Positions 43,786-57,731 of a stretch of 64,000 bases of DNA are shown here, piece by piece. The stretch is from contig JBBPEB010000002.1 in the NCBI GenBank assembly GCA_039096225.1, positions 620,001 through 684,000 of the forward strand, in the 5' to 3' direction. Position 1 is the stretch's first letter. The number at the start of each line of letters is the position of its first letter. The DNA comes from Blastocystis sp. Blastoise (taxonomy: Eukaryota > Sar > Bigyra > Opalinata > Blastocystidae). A model generated the notes under the pieces. That model was not told the origin of the DNA, searched no databases, and saw only the letters and a list, made by a program, of their open reading frames with translations. Made by a program: the position numbers and the translations under genes.

Positions 43786-44643
43786 GAAAGTCAATTGACG
43801 AAAACTGTTGTATTACCTTGGATCAAATTAGAGGAAAATTAATCGCGGTTTTTCCAGGTCAACAAATTCCTTCGGTTTCCACTATTTTTAGAACCATAAA
43901 TGGTCTTTTCTATTCGACGAAAAAGGTCTAAATTTCTCCTGCTGATCGAAATTCTCCAACCACAATCGAAAAACGCCATGAATACGCCGACGAGTTGGCT
44001 GATAATAGAGACAGTTTTAACTTCGTCTACGTTGACGAATCTGGCTTTAATTTATGGGAAAAAAGAATTTTTGGCCGAAGCAAGATAGGTTCTCCCGCAA
44101 TTATGGTTGTTCATGGTCAACGTGGTTGTAACATTTCATTGGTTCTTGCTATTAGTGGTCTTCGGGGAAACGTTCATCATCAATTTTTCAGTAATTCTGT
44201 TGGTTCCGAGCAATTTCTTGAATTTCTTACTGGTTTATGCGAGACACTTCGTGGAATTCCAACTGCGAAGCCGTTTTGCATTATAATGGATAATTGTTCC
44301 ATTCATAAAACCAAGGAAATCATTGATTTTTTAGGCGCTTCTGGTATTGCTTTTCATTTTCTTCCGCCTTGGTCCCCTTTTTTGAATCCAATTTAAGAGT
44401 CCTTTTCTTCAATTAAAACAAGAGCTAGAAACAATATTGCTTCTTTTGACTGGTCTAAGGAAAGCATTCTGTCAGAATCCAGAGAACACCAAATGACTTT
44501 ACTCGATTATCGATATTTCATTCTTGATCTCATGTTGACTGACAGTTTCCCGTCTAGTCTGATTATTGAGAACGTCCAAAAGTGGGAACAACACTCAATG
44601 GACTTCTTAAGAAGATGTCAGAATGATGAAATCATTCTTTAAG
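43786..44643 (+). pseudogene. Mariner-family (IS630-like DDE) transposase, C-terminal part
   Basis: Reading from 43,787, the frame codes the rest of the transposase: KSIDENCCITLDQIRGKL, then a TAA at about 43,930, then YVDESGFNLWEKR (first Asp), FCIIMDNCSIHK (second Asp) and LPPWSPFLNPI followed by TAA where the family has the third acidic residue (NPIE). It ends near 44,643 (FLRRCQNDEIIL). Two in-frame stops make it non-functional. The second, at 44,394-44,396, removes a catalytic codon. Confidence 0.8.
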
Positions 44644-45142
44644 TTATTTTTTAAGTTTTTTTTTATAAAAGTGTTGTTTAGTTGTTAAAATGTTAAAAAA
44701 AAGGGTCAAAAGTCAAAATAAAAATAACTAATTTAAATGAAAAAATTATTAAATTTAAATGAAAAAAAAATAATCAAAGTTAAAAATTACGAATATTTAT
44801 AAAAATAAAGTGAAATAAAGTAAAATTTTTATTAAATCAAATGAAATTTTCGCGAATCTAAATGAAAAAACGAATGTTTGTGAAAAATCACGAAAATTTG
44901 TAAAATTTTCATTATTGTTTATGAAAAACCCAGTATATTCATATATTCCTTTGATATTTATTTTTCTCAAGAAATATTTTGAATCTTCATCTAGGATATC
45001 ACGATTACAGAATCTAATAATATTATTTTCATCTTGCAATATAAGTTTTTGTACTGACGAATCTATTACAATACAATCATTATCATTATCTTTTTCTAAT
45101 TCTTCATTTGCACATACATTCTTTTCAACATACGCATTACTA

Positions 45143-45144
<2 letters not shown>

Positions 45145-45213
<69 letters not shown>
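45145..45213. repeat. (TAA)n array at the Helitron left boundary
   Basis: About 23 TAA units ending exactly where the TC start of the large Helitron is proposed. Confidence 0.85.
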
Positions 45214-45214
<1 letters not shown>

Positions 45215-45299
45215 CTTATATATAAAGGCAATAGAAGTTGGACATTTGTGTCTCAAGTTCACGGACCGTTTATTCTATGATGGTTAAGACTATGATAAT

Positions 45300-48200
45300 A
45301 TCCTTTCAGTATGTTATAGATTATGTTCCAAATTTTATTTTAGTTTTTTTAAATTTTCAAAAATTCCATATCCAAGGCCTCAAAATAGTCCGAGAAGTTT
45401 TGCCGACCGTTAGCAAGTTGGCCGTCCTATGAAATCGATTAAAAATTTTTGAAAACTCATTCTAATTGGATAAAAAGAACACAAATATCTTTGTCTATTT
45501 TCGCGCCAAAAATTTATTGACATGGTCAAAGTTTATACTTCTAATCATTTTGTCTTCATTTTTTCAAAAAAATTTCAATTACATTTCTTTTTCTTTTGCA
45601 AAACTTTATTTTGCAATTTTTTTATCCAATTTTTTTTATCTTTTATTTTTAAAATTTCTTATTTCTTTTTAATTTCTTTTTTTATATATTTTATTTATTT
45701 TTTTATATTTATTATTTATAAATTTATTTTATAATTTATAACATTTTTCGCCACACATAAAAACAACTTTTAAAATATTAGAAACAATTTAGACCAGTAA
45801 TCAGTTATCAAAGTGACTTAATAGACTTAATTTTAACCTATATACATAAAATAACCTAAATAATGATAATATATGAAGCTTTGAAAAAAATTGATCCACA
45901 GAGTGTTGAGATATCGGACACATTCTCTTTTGAACCTTTTAAATTTTAATGAAAACTATCTGGATCATCATGGTAACTCATGAAACCATCCTAAAAGTAA
46001 ATTAAAACCTGTTTTTGACATGTTGAAAAATTAATAAAAAACTTCAATTGCGTGTTCTGCCAACATTTTTTATTTTATTAAATTTTAAACGTTACAGAGT
46101 TTATCCTATGTGTTTATGTTCATAAATTATTTGAATAAATTTTTAAAATAAAAAGGTCGAAGAGATATCGAAATCATTTCACTTTTAATAAAAATATTTG
46201 GACTTAATATTTGATATTTAGACAAAATCGCCACTCATTGAACCCATCATGTTTCTTTCAAGACAAGAATGAGTCGATATCTGTTTGGTTGACCCTCATA
46301 AAATCAATTTATGACTACATTTATGAATACAGTGACCTATATTATACACAAATATGTTATTATTGCATATTTATGACAACAAAGTTGGTGTATCGGCAGA
46401 TTTCGACCACTTTAATTTCGACTCTTGACTTCATATTTGGTGTAAGGATGCGATATATGTTACACTATGATTTTTTTTGTCTTTAAAGACTTTTTAAAAA
46501 AGGTCAAAAAAAGTTAATTGCGGCTTTGCACCAAAATAAGTCGTTCTAACACACTTTTTAAAAGTCATATGAGTAGTTAATATACTATTACATATATATA
46601 TATGAAGTTAAAATGTAAAATATCGTTGAATCTCGGTGTCAAAAATGAGAAACAAATTTTGATATTCTTCAAAAATTTTGTTTTTATTGTTTCAACTAAG
46701 GTCTATTTCTACCATCATTTTATAATATATATATAAAATATAATAGAATTTGTATATGTTATGTTATTCTTATTAAAAGTATATGAAAAAATTCTAAATT
46801 AATTAAAAATTGACAGAGTTATTAAATGAATAAATATTATGTCTTTTTTAAAGTTTTTTATTTTTGTTTTTTGTTTTTTTATTTAATTTTGAGTTGAATG
46901 AGAATGTTTTAAATTATACAACTACTATTTACAAATACATTAAGACTTTGGACATATAATATATAAATATTGGCTTTTTAAAAGACAGTTAACAAACAGA
47001 TTGGCTGATGTAAAGATACTTTGATGAGTTGTTTGACAAATTAGCATTCAATTACTGAATACATGTATAACATAAGACTTTAAACAAGTGTTGGTTATAT
47101 TTATATTGAAAAGTTGAAAACAGTATAATTGTGACTTATCACTATTAATTCTAAACATAAAGTGTAAAAGTAAGTTGGATACTGTTATATAGATATTTAT
47201 AATTAAAAATTAGTTTTAAAATAGTTTTGTATTTTGAAGATATGTCTTCATTCTGACTCTATGTTTTTTAAATTCAATTGAAAATGATAAAACATAGTTT
47301 TAAAAGGAAATACAAATAAAGAAATTAAACCTATTTTTCAATATTTTGTTTTAAAGAGTGAATTTATTTACAATTAATTTTTACATAGTAGAGATTCAAG
47401 TCAATTTTTGTTATTTGTAACTGTGTATAGCAAATATTACTGAATGACAAAATTACAGACGATTTCATTCTGATGCAAAACATTTCAAAATGGTAAAGTC
47501 TTTCAAAAGTCTTTCTTAACTAAACGATTTTAATCAAAACCAAAATAATTTGTTAAACTGTTGATAGTTAGTTTTAAAAATTATTTTAAATAGTCAACTT
47601 GAAATGTTTTTTTTTTCTAATTGTTGAGTTGTAAAGTAATAGTAATAAATTTTTTTTACTGAATGTTTTTTAAATAACGTATATATTAAATATATATATT
47701 CAATTCAATTAAAAAATAAAAAAAATTTGATATTTTGACCCATTCTTTGTAATATGTTTTACAAACATGTCACCAAAGAGTTTTTCTAATAATGATAAGT
47801 ATTCTAAACATGTTTGTAATTAAAACAATTGAAATTAATAGTAACAACAAAAGAATGAATTGCATTGTTATGTTTAGTTTTTTAAACAGTTGTTAGTTTT
47901 GTAAGTGAAATGGTCACTGATATGTATTCAAGCCATTATTGAAAGTCTATTAAAAATATTTTTGTCAATTTGTGATCAGAATCGTTTTGAATAGAAAATT
48001 TGATAGTCAAAAAAGAATATTTATTTTATTTATATGTTTATTAAAAAAACTGTTGTGCTTATATAAAAAATAGAAAGGTAATATATAAAGTATAAACAAA
48101 ACACAAACTTCTGTTTTTAATTATTTTTTTTAATAATAGAAAATACAAAGAAATAAAACAATTGGCTTATTTTATCAACCAATAGAATTATTTATAATTT

Positions 48201-48400
48201 TTATAAATTTTATTCTTTTAGAACCACAAATAAAAAAGTCAAAATATGAAAAGAATAATAATTGGCTGTTCATTTTTTGTGTCCCATAAAATCTCAAAAA
48301 TCTCAAAAATCTCAAAATATCTCGAAGATTCAGAATTTTGAAGATTCTTGAGACAAAAGTCATAATGGGAATGGTCTCATTTTTATTTTATTTCCTGTTA
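45300..48400. other. Non-coding 5' part of the large Helitron
   Basis: No convincing gene. AT-rich sequence with the mariner-flank paralogue at about 46,290-46,366 and otherwise unique-looking DNA. Open frames are short and low-complexity. Confidence 0.5.
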
Positions 48401-48422
48401 TAGAGTTGCTTCTCGAAAAAGG

Positions 48423-49118
48423 ATGACTAGATCCAAAAGAAATTATAATAGTCACGATGGTATATTATTAATTTTATTGAGATTTTTTAAATTATTTAGA
48501 CTCAAGTTTAGATATGGAATACCCGTTATTGTCTTTGTTGTCACAATACAATCAAGAAGGTAGATATACATTTATATTATTATTATATTTAGTAATATAA
48601 TATATTTTTATTAATAATTGGTTTATCTTTTAATTGATTAAAAATTAATATTTCTTTTTCTATTATTATATAATTCTTTATTTTAACACAAGATAATTGA
48701 ATTTTTAAACAGTTTATATTTTCTAAATTAAATATATATATTATTTTTGATTTTCGTTTTCAACTCTTTAAAATATAATATTATTACAATATTAAATTAT
48801 TATTTTTGTACATAATTTGAGTAAGAATCTATATATGAATAATGTTAATCAAACATATATATACTATATATATTATATATACTATTCTATATTTCTATAG
48901 ACTCCAGTTCGATTCCGAATTCCATGAATAGTACATATACATATTATATATATTATATCTTATGAGTAATAATTATTTTATATATGTAGATTATTCAAAT
49001 ATTCCTTCTTTTTTGGGAGGTATATATATATTATAAATATTATTTAAATATTATTTTATAATATATAATGATATCTTTCTTTTATAGATTCTTTATCGAC
49101 AATATATTCTATAAACTG

Positions 49119-49149
<31 letters not shown>

Positions 49150-49993
49150 ATTCATTACTACAAATATGTTCTTTAAATAACCTTTTTTTCCTTAATAGTA
49201 CATATATATATAATTTATATATATATTTAATATTACGTTATAATGTATATATTATTATATATATAGACCCTTCATCGAGCGCTTCTTCATTAAATAGTAT
49301 ATATAAAATATTATATTTTATATATTATAAAATATTTATTAAATATTATACTGCAATATCTTATCTCATTTATATATAGACTTCTCATCGATACCTAATT
49401 CCACAAACAGTAATTATACATTTTATATACATATTATATGTATACTATATATACTAATTTATTATTTATTTATAGACTCCTCATTGATACCTAATTCTAT
49501 GAATAGTACATATACATATTATATATATTATATATGCTATATATATATTATTCTTTTTCTATTTATAGACTCCTCATTGATCCCTAATTCATTAAACAGT
49601 AAATATATATTATATATATAGTTTTTATATTATAATGTGTATTAAAATATAATATAAAATAAAAATTCTTTTATCTAGGTACTTCTTCTATTCAATCAAT
49701 ACCAAATGGTATGATTTTTTATTATATTATATATTTTTGGTACAAATATTATAATATATGCCGTAATATATAATAATCATTACATATATAGTTGCTTCTT
49801 CTATTCTTTCAAATCCAGTTGGTACATATCATATCATTCTAAATTATATTACTTATATATTTATATATTATGATTATATTATAATACATATATATATATA
49901 TAGATGTTGATTTATCAATAATGAATAGTATATAATCATTTTATTTACTAATATACAATATAGACGATATAGCAGATACTGAAATCTGTTCAA

Positions 49994-50053
<60 letters not shown>

Positions 50054-51172
50054 GATTCTAAAAGGTCAAAACATTATTTAAATCAAAGTATGTATTAATA
50101 TTACTTATAATTATATATTTAGAAATTCGTTCTATGAAAAATAGAAATAATTCAAATGAAACTGCATTAGTAAAAAGTATATAGTACTAAATTCAATTAT
50201 ATCTATATATATATTAGGTAAAGAAGAGGATGAATGTTGTCTCACTAAGTGTGAAAAATGCAGGAAAGAATCTGCAATGTTTAATATAAATTGTAAAAGT
50301 ATTTTATTTAATTTTATTTTTGTTTTACTTGAGTTTTTTAATTTTTTTCTGTTTTTAAATATATAATAATTTGTTATACTTGATATCATTTATTTATTTA
50401 TTATTTTGTGTTATGTATTAAATATTAACCTATATAATAAGAATCTCATCTATTTATAATATTGAGTATTCAGTATAGTCTAAAGTTAGAAAAATTTAAT
50501 ATATATCAACGATATAAATAAATATTTATTTGATATTGATTAGAAACTTATTATTATATATTTTGTTTCTTTTCCATAATAGCATATCACTAAGAGTGAT
50601 GCTATGCTATTATTATTTTTTGTATTATGTTTGTTTCAATTTGACTAAACGTTTTATATTTTCTTATATACATAGAGTACAAGAGAATAGAGAACATATT
50701 CGAATTTCACTCTTCTTGCTTTTGTTTAAATTATAAAGGAAGCGAAGGTACATTTTAATATTAACTATTTTTAATATATTTTTATTTAGAAAATAGTCAT
50801 TTTAGTAATAATATTGAAAAACAATTCTTTGAGAGTAAACTATTCTCGGTTAATTGTGATAGTATGATTTTTAATAGAAATAGTTTATATAAATAGGTAA
50901 CGATGACTCAGAAGTTATTAATAGATTTATATTCAAAGATAATACAACTCTATTTGCAAATAAAACTAAAGAATTATCCAGTAATAAAGAAAAACACTCA
51001 GGTATGTAATATATATATAAATTAAAATATTATAATAGTTCTTTTATCAAATAATAATAAAAATGATAAAGAAGAGGATGAAGAGGATCTATCAAGTCCT
51101 CCTTATAGTGATAGAGAGGTTTCACCTCCTACTTCACCTATTTGTCCTTTATCTCCTCTTGATTATTATTAA
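48423..51172 (+). CDS. Micro-exon gene 1 (20 exons, 30-nt decapeptide exons)
   Basis: ATG exon 48,423-48,459, then 48,500-48,559 (60 nt). Nine exons of exactly 30 nt start at 48,901, 48,990, 49,088, 49,267, 49,380, 49,476, 49,569, 49,679 and 49,792. Then 49,904 (24 nt), 49,964 (30), 50,052 (36), 50,123 (54), 50,218 (81), 50,676 (72), 50,790 (72), 50,897 (105) and the terminal exon 51,039-51,172. All introns are phase 1, so any internal exon can be skipped. The joined frame is open and codes about 324 residues. The 30-nt exons code variants of one decapeptide (NSSLIPNSMN, NSSLIPNSLN, NFSSIPNSTN). The 81-nt exon holds a Cys cluster (CCLTKCEKC); the C-terminus is acidic then Pro/Ser-rich. No signal peptide is obvious. 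Function unknown. Confidence 0.6.
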
Positions 51173-51376
51173 GAGCTTTGTTTTGTTATTTTATATTTTG
51201 TTAGATTTGTATTGTTATTTACTTTTTTTTTCTTTTTAAACTTACTTTTTGTTTGGTTAAATATTTTTTAATATAAATATAATGAAGATAATAATTTAAA
51301 TATGTATATATTTTTAAGATAATAATACATATTTAATTACATTCTTATATAAAACTAATTATATGTAATACTATAG

Positions 51377-54300
51377 GGATAAAACGAATACAATCTAATT
51401 CTCTTAAAAGAAGAGATATATTTGGAAATTTTTTGAATACTCACAAATCAAAAAAGAGAAATAATCAAATATTAGACGAAAGTCAAAATGATTTAAATCA
51501 AGATAATTCATTATTCAATACAAATAATTCATTAAATAATGTATATCAAATAAGTGAACAACATCAAATACAACAAAACTATATAGAAACTATATCTTCT
51601 TCTTCTCTAATTCCAAGTGTTACTTCAACTCAAAATAATTATACAAACTTATCTATTAATAATGCAATCGGCACATTAATTAGTGAAACAAATTTTATTG
51701 AATCAAATTTAAATAATTATACAAATTTAAATAATGAAAATATTGCTCAAACATTAATTAATGAAACAGATTTTATAGAAACTGACATAAATAATAACAA
51801 CAATGAAAATATGTCTCAATCAATAGTTGATGATAGTTTTAATTCTACTTTTGTTTTTGAAAATAATGATACAAATGATAATACACAACCTACTATATTA
51901 AATAATCCTATAACTCCTTTACATAATCAACACAATAATGATATTCTATCAGATAATAATAGCAATAATAATCATACTCCATCTATACATAATACACCAA
52001 ATTCTAATACAAATAATCAAATAGTATCTCCTTCTACTTCTCTCATTATAACACCTCCTAGATTATCACCTATTATAACACCTCCTAGATTATCTCCTCT
52101 TGATTCAAGAATTATTAATTCTTCTTCTTCTTCTCATAATAATAATAATAATTCTATTATTCCTCCTCTGCCAAGATCATCGATATTAGATATATTAAAT
52201 TATTATCAAATATCTCCTATTCAAAATCCTAATAATAATAATTTATTATCAGCAAAAATAAATAATCATAGAAGAAGAATTAATTTTGATTCTTCTACTT
52301 CAGATAATGATTCAAGTACAGATAGTGATTTCACACCTATTATTCTTTCTAATACTACTAATAATCCTATTTTGCAAATAGAACCAATAAACTCTACAAA
52401 TAATAACGATATAGATATAGATAATCAAAATGAAAATAATAATGAAGAAAATAATGGCAATATTCCTATTGTAATAAGATTTGAAAACTGTGAAGCATGT
52501 ATTAAATTAAGTATGTTTAATATTATATCATTATATTATTATAATTCTTTATGATAATAGAACTATTATTATATTATGTATAGGAAATGGAGAACAAATA
52601 ATAGAAGAGAATGAAAGAGATATTCATAGAAATAATATATATGAATATTATAATATAGGTAAAATGAATCATGTTTGTATTCATTGTGAAGCTCTTCATT
52701 TTGAAGCAGAAAAAACAAATTATAAGATTACAAAATATTCTACATATAAAAAATATATTAACTTAATTAATAATTCAAGAATAGATTTTGAGTATTATGA
52801 AGGAGATCATGATTATATCATTACAAGAAATTCAAATTATACAATGTGTTGTAATAATGGGAAAGTGAAAGTAGAATCACCTATAAATCTTCCAAATGAA
52901 TTATTAAATCAATTAAAGAGTCAGACACCAAATAATAAATTATTTAGAAATGAGATAAGAAGATATAATAATGCTTTTGCTTTTGCTTCTATGTCATGTT
53001 CTAATGTAGTAACAGGAATGAATGGTCCAGGACCATATTTTTATAGAGTTCATGGTAATGTATATCATTCTATGAGTGATTTATATCCTTCTGATAATTC
53101 TCCTCCTTCTTTTAATCAAATATATATTTATGATGAAGAAGAAGCTCTTCATATTCGAAATGGAAATAGTATGTTTTCAGAATTATCTTCTGATTTATTA
53201 TTAAGTATTGATTCTATGATAAGAAATAATAATAAAATATATGAATCTTTTAAAACATTACATGAACAAGTAACAGAATCAAGAAGAATAAATAATACTA
53301 CTTATTCACAAGTAAATTTAAAATTACAATTTAAAATAAGTAATTATGATGATAGAAGAAGATTTAATGTTCCTACTACAACAAATGAAATAGCTATGAT
53401 TATACCAAAACAAAATGATGAAGGTTTACCAAATATTAATCTTTCATGTTATCCAAGAAGAAGAAGAAGAAATGATGATAATAATGAAAATAATAATGAA
53501 AATGAAAATGAAAATAATAATGAAAATATATCAGAACAACAAATGACAAATCTTAGTTATAATAATCCATTTTGTGAGCCATTAATATATCCATTAATGT
53601 TTCCTTATGGATTACCATTATGGAGTTTAGAATCTACTTCTAATATTATACGTAATTCTGAATTACATTTAAATCGTCAAAATAATAATAATAATAATAG
53701 AAATATTTCTACAAGAACAACAACTAATAATAATAATAATGAGAATGAAATAATAGAAGAAGTAGAAAATGAATTAAATAATAGAAATAATTATAGAATA
53801 AATAGTAATCATACAGAGAATAATGATAGTAATGGAGATGATTCAAGATCGATGAGAATTATTCCAATTTTTAGAAATAGATCAGAAAGAGGATTTCCAT
53901 TAGATATTTTAGGAAATGAATTTTATACTATACCTACTATTTCATTAAGAGAATTTTATTCTTATTTATTATATACAAGACATCCTAATCATAAGAATTA
54001 TTTATTATTATTTGAAAAATTATTATTACAATTTATGGTTGATGCAGCTACAAAAATAGAATATTCAAGATTATTATTTATAGCAAATAATCAAACAAAA
54101 TTAAGATCAGAGAAATATTCAGTATTTAGAGATACAGTGAATGAGATGATACGAAATGGATTTAGTGATGAATATATAAGAAGTAGAATGGGAAAAGCAG
54201 TTATTATTCCATCAAGTTTTGTAGGTGGTCCTCGATATATGAAGAATTCTTACTTAGAAACAATGGCTATTGTAAGAGCTTATGGTAAACCAGATTTATT

Positions 54301-57300
54301 TATAACCATGACTTGCAATCCAAATTGGCCAGAAATCTTAGAATCATTAGAAGAAGGTCAACAACCTTGGATGAGACCTGATATAGTAGATAGAGTATTT
54401 TATATAAAATTGAAAATCTTAACTCATTTGATAACAAACTTTAAAGTATTTGGAGAAGTAAAATGTATATGTTATTCAATAGAATATCAGAAGAGAGGAA
54501 TGCCTCATGCACATATTTTAATTACTTTAGAGAATGAATATAAATTAAGAACTCCTGAAGATATAGATTCCTATATATGTGCAGAAATTCCTGATCCTAT
54601 AAAGAATCCAAGATTATATGAAATTATTACTTCAATGAATATGCATGGTCCTCATACAAGAACATCTCAATGTATGAAAGAAATAAATGGTCAACAATAT
54701 TGTTCAAAGAAATTTCCAAAAGATTATAGAAATGAAACTACAATAAATGAAGATGGATATCCAAATTATAGAAGAAGAGATAATGGTAGAGTATATGTAA
54801 TAGGTAGGCAATCAAATGTAAATAATACTTTAGATAATAGATGGGTAGTTCCATATAATCCATATTTATCATTAAGAATAGGTTGTCATATTAATGTAGA
54901 AGTATGTTCTTCAGTAAGAAGTCCTAAATATATATTTAAATATGCTTTTAAAGGACATGATTCTATTAATGCAGAAATAGAAAGAGAAGATACTAATAAT
55001 AATGCTAATAATAATAATCCAAATAATTCAAATAGAAATGAAATAGAAATACCAAATGAAATGAAATCTTATTTAAAAGGAAGATATTTATCAGCTCCTG
55101 AAGCTATGTGGAGAATATATGGCTTTCCAATAAAATATTGTAATGTGAGTGTAATTACTTTAGATATTCATGATGAGAATGATAGAACTGTATATTATGT
55201 GGAAGGAGATGAAGAAAGAGCTTTAGATAGAATAATGAATCAAGATACAATGTTAACAGCATATTTTTAAATGAATGATTTATATATAAATGAAGAATCA
55301 AGAGGAACAATGGATGAACCCTCTATTTTAACTTATATAGAATTTCCTAAATATTATACATATGATTCAAAATTAAAGAAATGGAATCATAGAAGAAGAA
55401 ATAATAAAGTAATAGGAAGACTTCCTTATATGGATCCTACAAATGATAATTTATTTTGTTTAAGAATACTTTTATTACATGTAAGTCGTCCATTAAGTTT
55501 TGATGATTTAAAATGTTATGAAGGTCAAATATATAATACATATAGAGAATCCTGTATAGCAAGAGGATTATTAGTAGATGATACAGAATATTATGATATT
55601 CTTGCAAATGAAGTAATAGATGCTACTCCTTGGCAATTAAGACAATTATTTGGTTTACTTTGTTCTTATTATCCTATTACTGATCCATTATCTATTTGGA
55701 ATACTTATAGGAATGATATGATAGATGATTTCTTTCATCAATATATAAATGAATATATAAGTATAGATAGACAAGATGCATATGTATTAGATTCAGAAGA
55801 TAATGAAGTGAATAGAATAATAGAAGAATATTGTATACCTAGAGCATTAAATCATATAAGAAGTGTCATAGATACAAATAAACATAATGGAGGATATCAA
55901 AGTACTAATTTACCACAATTTGATAATAATACTAATATGATAGATTATGAATCTGAAGGAATTAATTTTGAAGAAGATCATAGAATAGCAGAAAGAAATA
56001 TAAGTTTATTGAATGAAGGACAAAGAAGAGTATATGAATCAATAATGGAATCAGTGAATAATAATGAACCTCATAGAAATAATATGTTTTTTATAGATGG
56101 ACCAGGAGGAACTGGAAAAACATTTCTTTATAATACAATAATTAAATCAATAAGAAATAATATAGATGATGTGATAGCAGTTGCATGGACAGGTATTGCA
56201 GCTACTTTATTATGTGGAGGAAAAACATCTCATTCACAATTTGGATTACCTTTTGAATTAAATGAATCTTCTTCTTCTTCTATTTCAAGAGGATCTCCAA
56301 GAGCAGAACAAATTAAGAAATGTAAAATAATAATATGGGATGAAGCTCCTATGGCTTCTAAATATGCTTTAAAAGTAGTTGATCGATTATTAAGATTCTT
56401 ATATAATGATGAGATAGATATTCCATTTGCAGGTAAAACAATAGTATTAGGTGGAGATTTTAGACAATGTTTACTAGTAGTAGCTCATGGAAAAGAAGCT
56501 GATATAGTTCCTTTATGTATTAAATATTTAGATATTTGGAATGAATTTAATCAATTTCAATTGACAGAAAATATGAGAGCAAATGCAAATGAAATAGAAT
56601 TTAAAGAATTCTTATTGAAGATAGGAAATGGTGAGAGATGTAATAATAAATTAAGATTATTATCAAAAGATAAAGTACATATTCCAAGAGAATGTATTTG
56701 TGATGAGAATATAGGTGAAGAGATATTTCATGAATTTATTAATGATTCAAATACAGATATATATAGACAGAAATTAGCTTCAAATTGTATATTATGTGCA
56801 ACAAATGAACAAGCATATTTAATTAATGAAAGAATTCAAAATATGATAAGATCAAGTTCTAATCATTATTATAGTCATGATGAATTAGCAGAAGAAGTAG
56901 AAGATATAGATGAAAGAGATGCTTATAGTACAGAATATTTAAATAGTTTAATTCCTCAAGGATGTCCACCTCATAATTTAGAATTGAAAAGAGGTTCAGT
57001 TATTAGGTTATTAAGAAATTTAGATATAAAGAGAGGATTATGTAATGGAACGAGATTAGTAGTATTAGATACAAAACCAAATGTAATAAGAAGTCAATTA
57101 TTAGTAAGAACTGATAATATGTTAGAAGGACAAGATATAGTATTGATTCCAAGAATTAAATTTATAGTAGATGATAGTGATTTACCATGTAAGTTAAGTA
57201 GAAAACAATTTCCTGTCAGATTAGCTTTTGCTATGACTATTAATAAATCACAAGGTCAAACATTTCAAAATGTAGGTATTTATTTAGAAAGACCAGTATT

Positions 57301-57454
57301 TAGTCACGGTCAATTATAGGTTGCTTTAAGTAGAGTACGTTCTTTTCATGGTATAAAAATGTTTATAAAGAATGATAATATTAATCAAGGTCAATTAATC
57401 AGAAATAGTAATGAATGGTATACTAAAAATTGTGTATTTAATGGAGTATCATAA
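51377..57454 (+). pseudogene. Helitron Rep-helicase, two premature stops
   Basis: Exon 51,377-52,510 (Asn/Ser-rich, entered in phase 1) joins 52,584 across a 73-bp intron, also phase 1. Features in order: zinc-finger-like CIHCEALHF (about 52,674); Helitron-like N domain with the HUH motif MPHAHIL (about 54,500); catalytic tyrosines KYIFKYAFKG (about 54,930); Pif1-type helicase with Walker A GPGGTGKT (about 56,100), Walker B IIWDEAPM (about 56,335) and a C-terminal ALSRVRS block (about 57,325). An in-frame TAA at 55,268-55,270 lies between Rep and helicase, and a TAG at 57,317-57,319 replaces a conserved Tyr codon (HGQL-stop-VALSR). Otherwise the frame is intact to TAA at 57,454, so inactivation is recent. 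Confidence 0.88.
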
Positions 57455-57702
57455 TTTATTTTTTTATTTTCGTATTTTTGTTATGTTTTTCAATTTTCTT
57501 ATTTTTCTTATTTTTCTTATGTTTTATGAATATTCTTTTGTTATTTTTCTGTTTTCAATGATTTATTTGTTTATTTATTATTTGTTAATAATTAATTCTT
57601 AAAATTTATATTGTTTAGTTTATAATTCTTTATCATTATCAAAAGAAATCTAATAGCTAACGAAAAGAAATAATTGACAAAAACAGACTTAATAGACACA
57701 TA

Positions 57703-57731
57703 GCATCGGCGAAGCCGATGCCACCCGCTAG
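57703..57731 (+). repeat. Helitron 3' terminal hairpin and CTAG
   Basis: Perfect 8-bp stem with GAA loop, followed by CACCCG and CTAG, then a T of the target site. It lies 249 bp past the Rep-helicase stop. Confidence 0.85.

Larger units (their letters stand above)
45214..57731 (+). mobile_element. Large Helitron with Rep-helicase gene and micro-exon cargo
   Basis: The right end is strong: hairpin GCATCGGC-GAA-GCCGATGC at 57,703-57,721, 6 nt, CTAG at 57,728-57,731, then T. The left end is proposed at TC 45,214 (TCTTATATATAAAGGCAATA, after A), a typical Helitron start. The interior holds a micro-exon gene (48,423-51,172) and the broken Rep-helicase gene (51,377-57,454). A segment near 46,290-46,366 matches the left flank of the mariner element (31,936-32,011), so the interior includes other repeats. 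The terminal layout (hairpin, 6 nt, CTAG) is shared with A/B/C although the sequence differs. Confidence 0.6.

Noticed and set aside
49118-49266. An additional 30-nt exon between the third and fourth decapeptide exons
   Set aside because: AATTCATTACTACAAATAT resembles a module but lacks an AG acceptor. It may be a dead exon and was left out.
48423-50298. CRISPR-like array from the regular 30-nt blocks
   Set aside because: The blocks are coding exons with splice signals and continuous phase, spacers are AT-rich introns and the setting is eukaryotic.
55268-57319. Alternative genetic code (TAA/TAG read as an amino acid) to explain the two stops in the Helitron gene
   Set aside because: The viral genes, the micro-exon gene and the recombinase use TAA or TAG only as ends, and the TAG stands where the family has Tyr, not the Gln expected of a recoded TAG. 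Simple nonsense mutations fit better.
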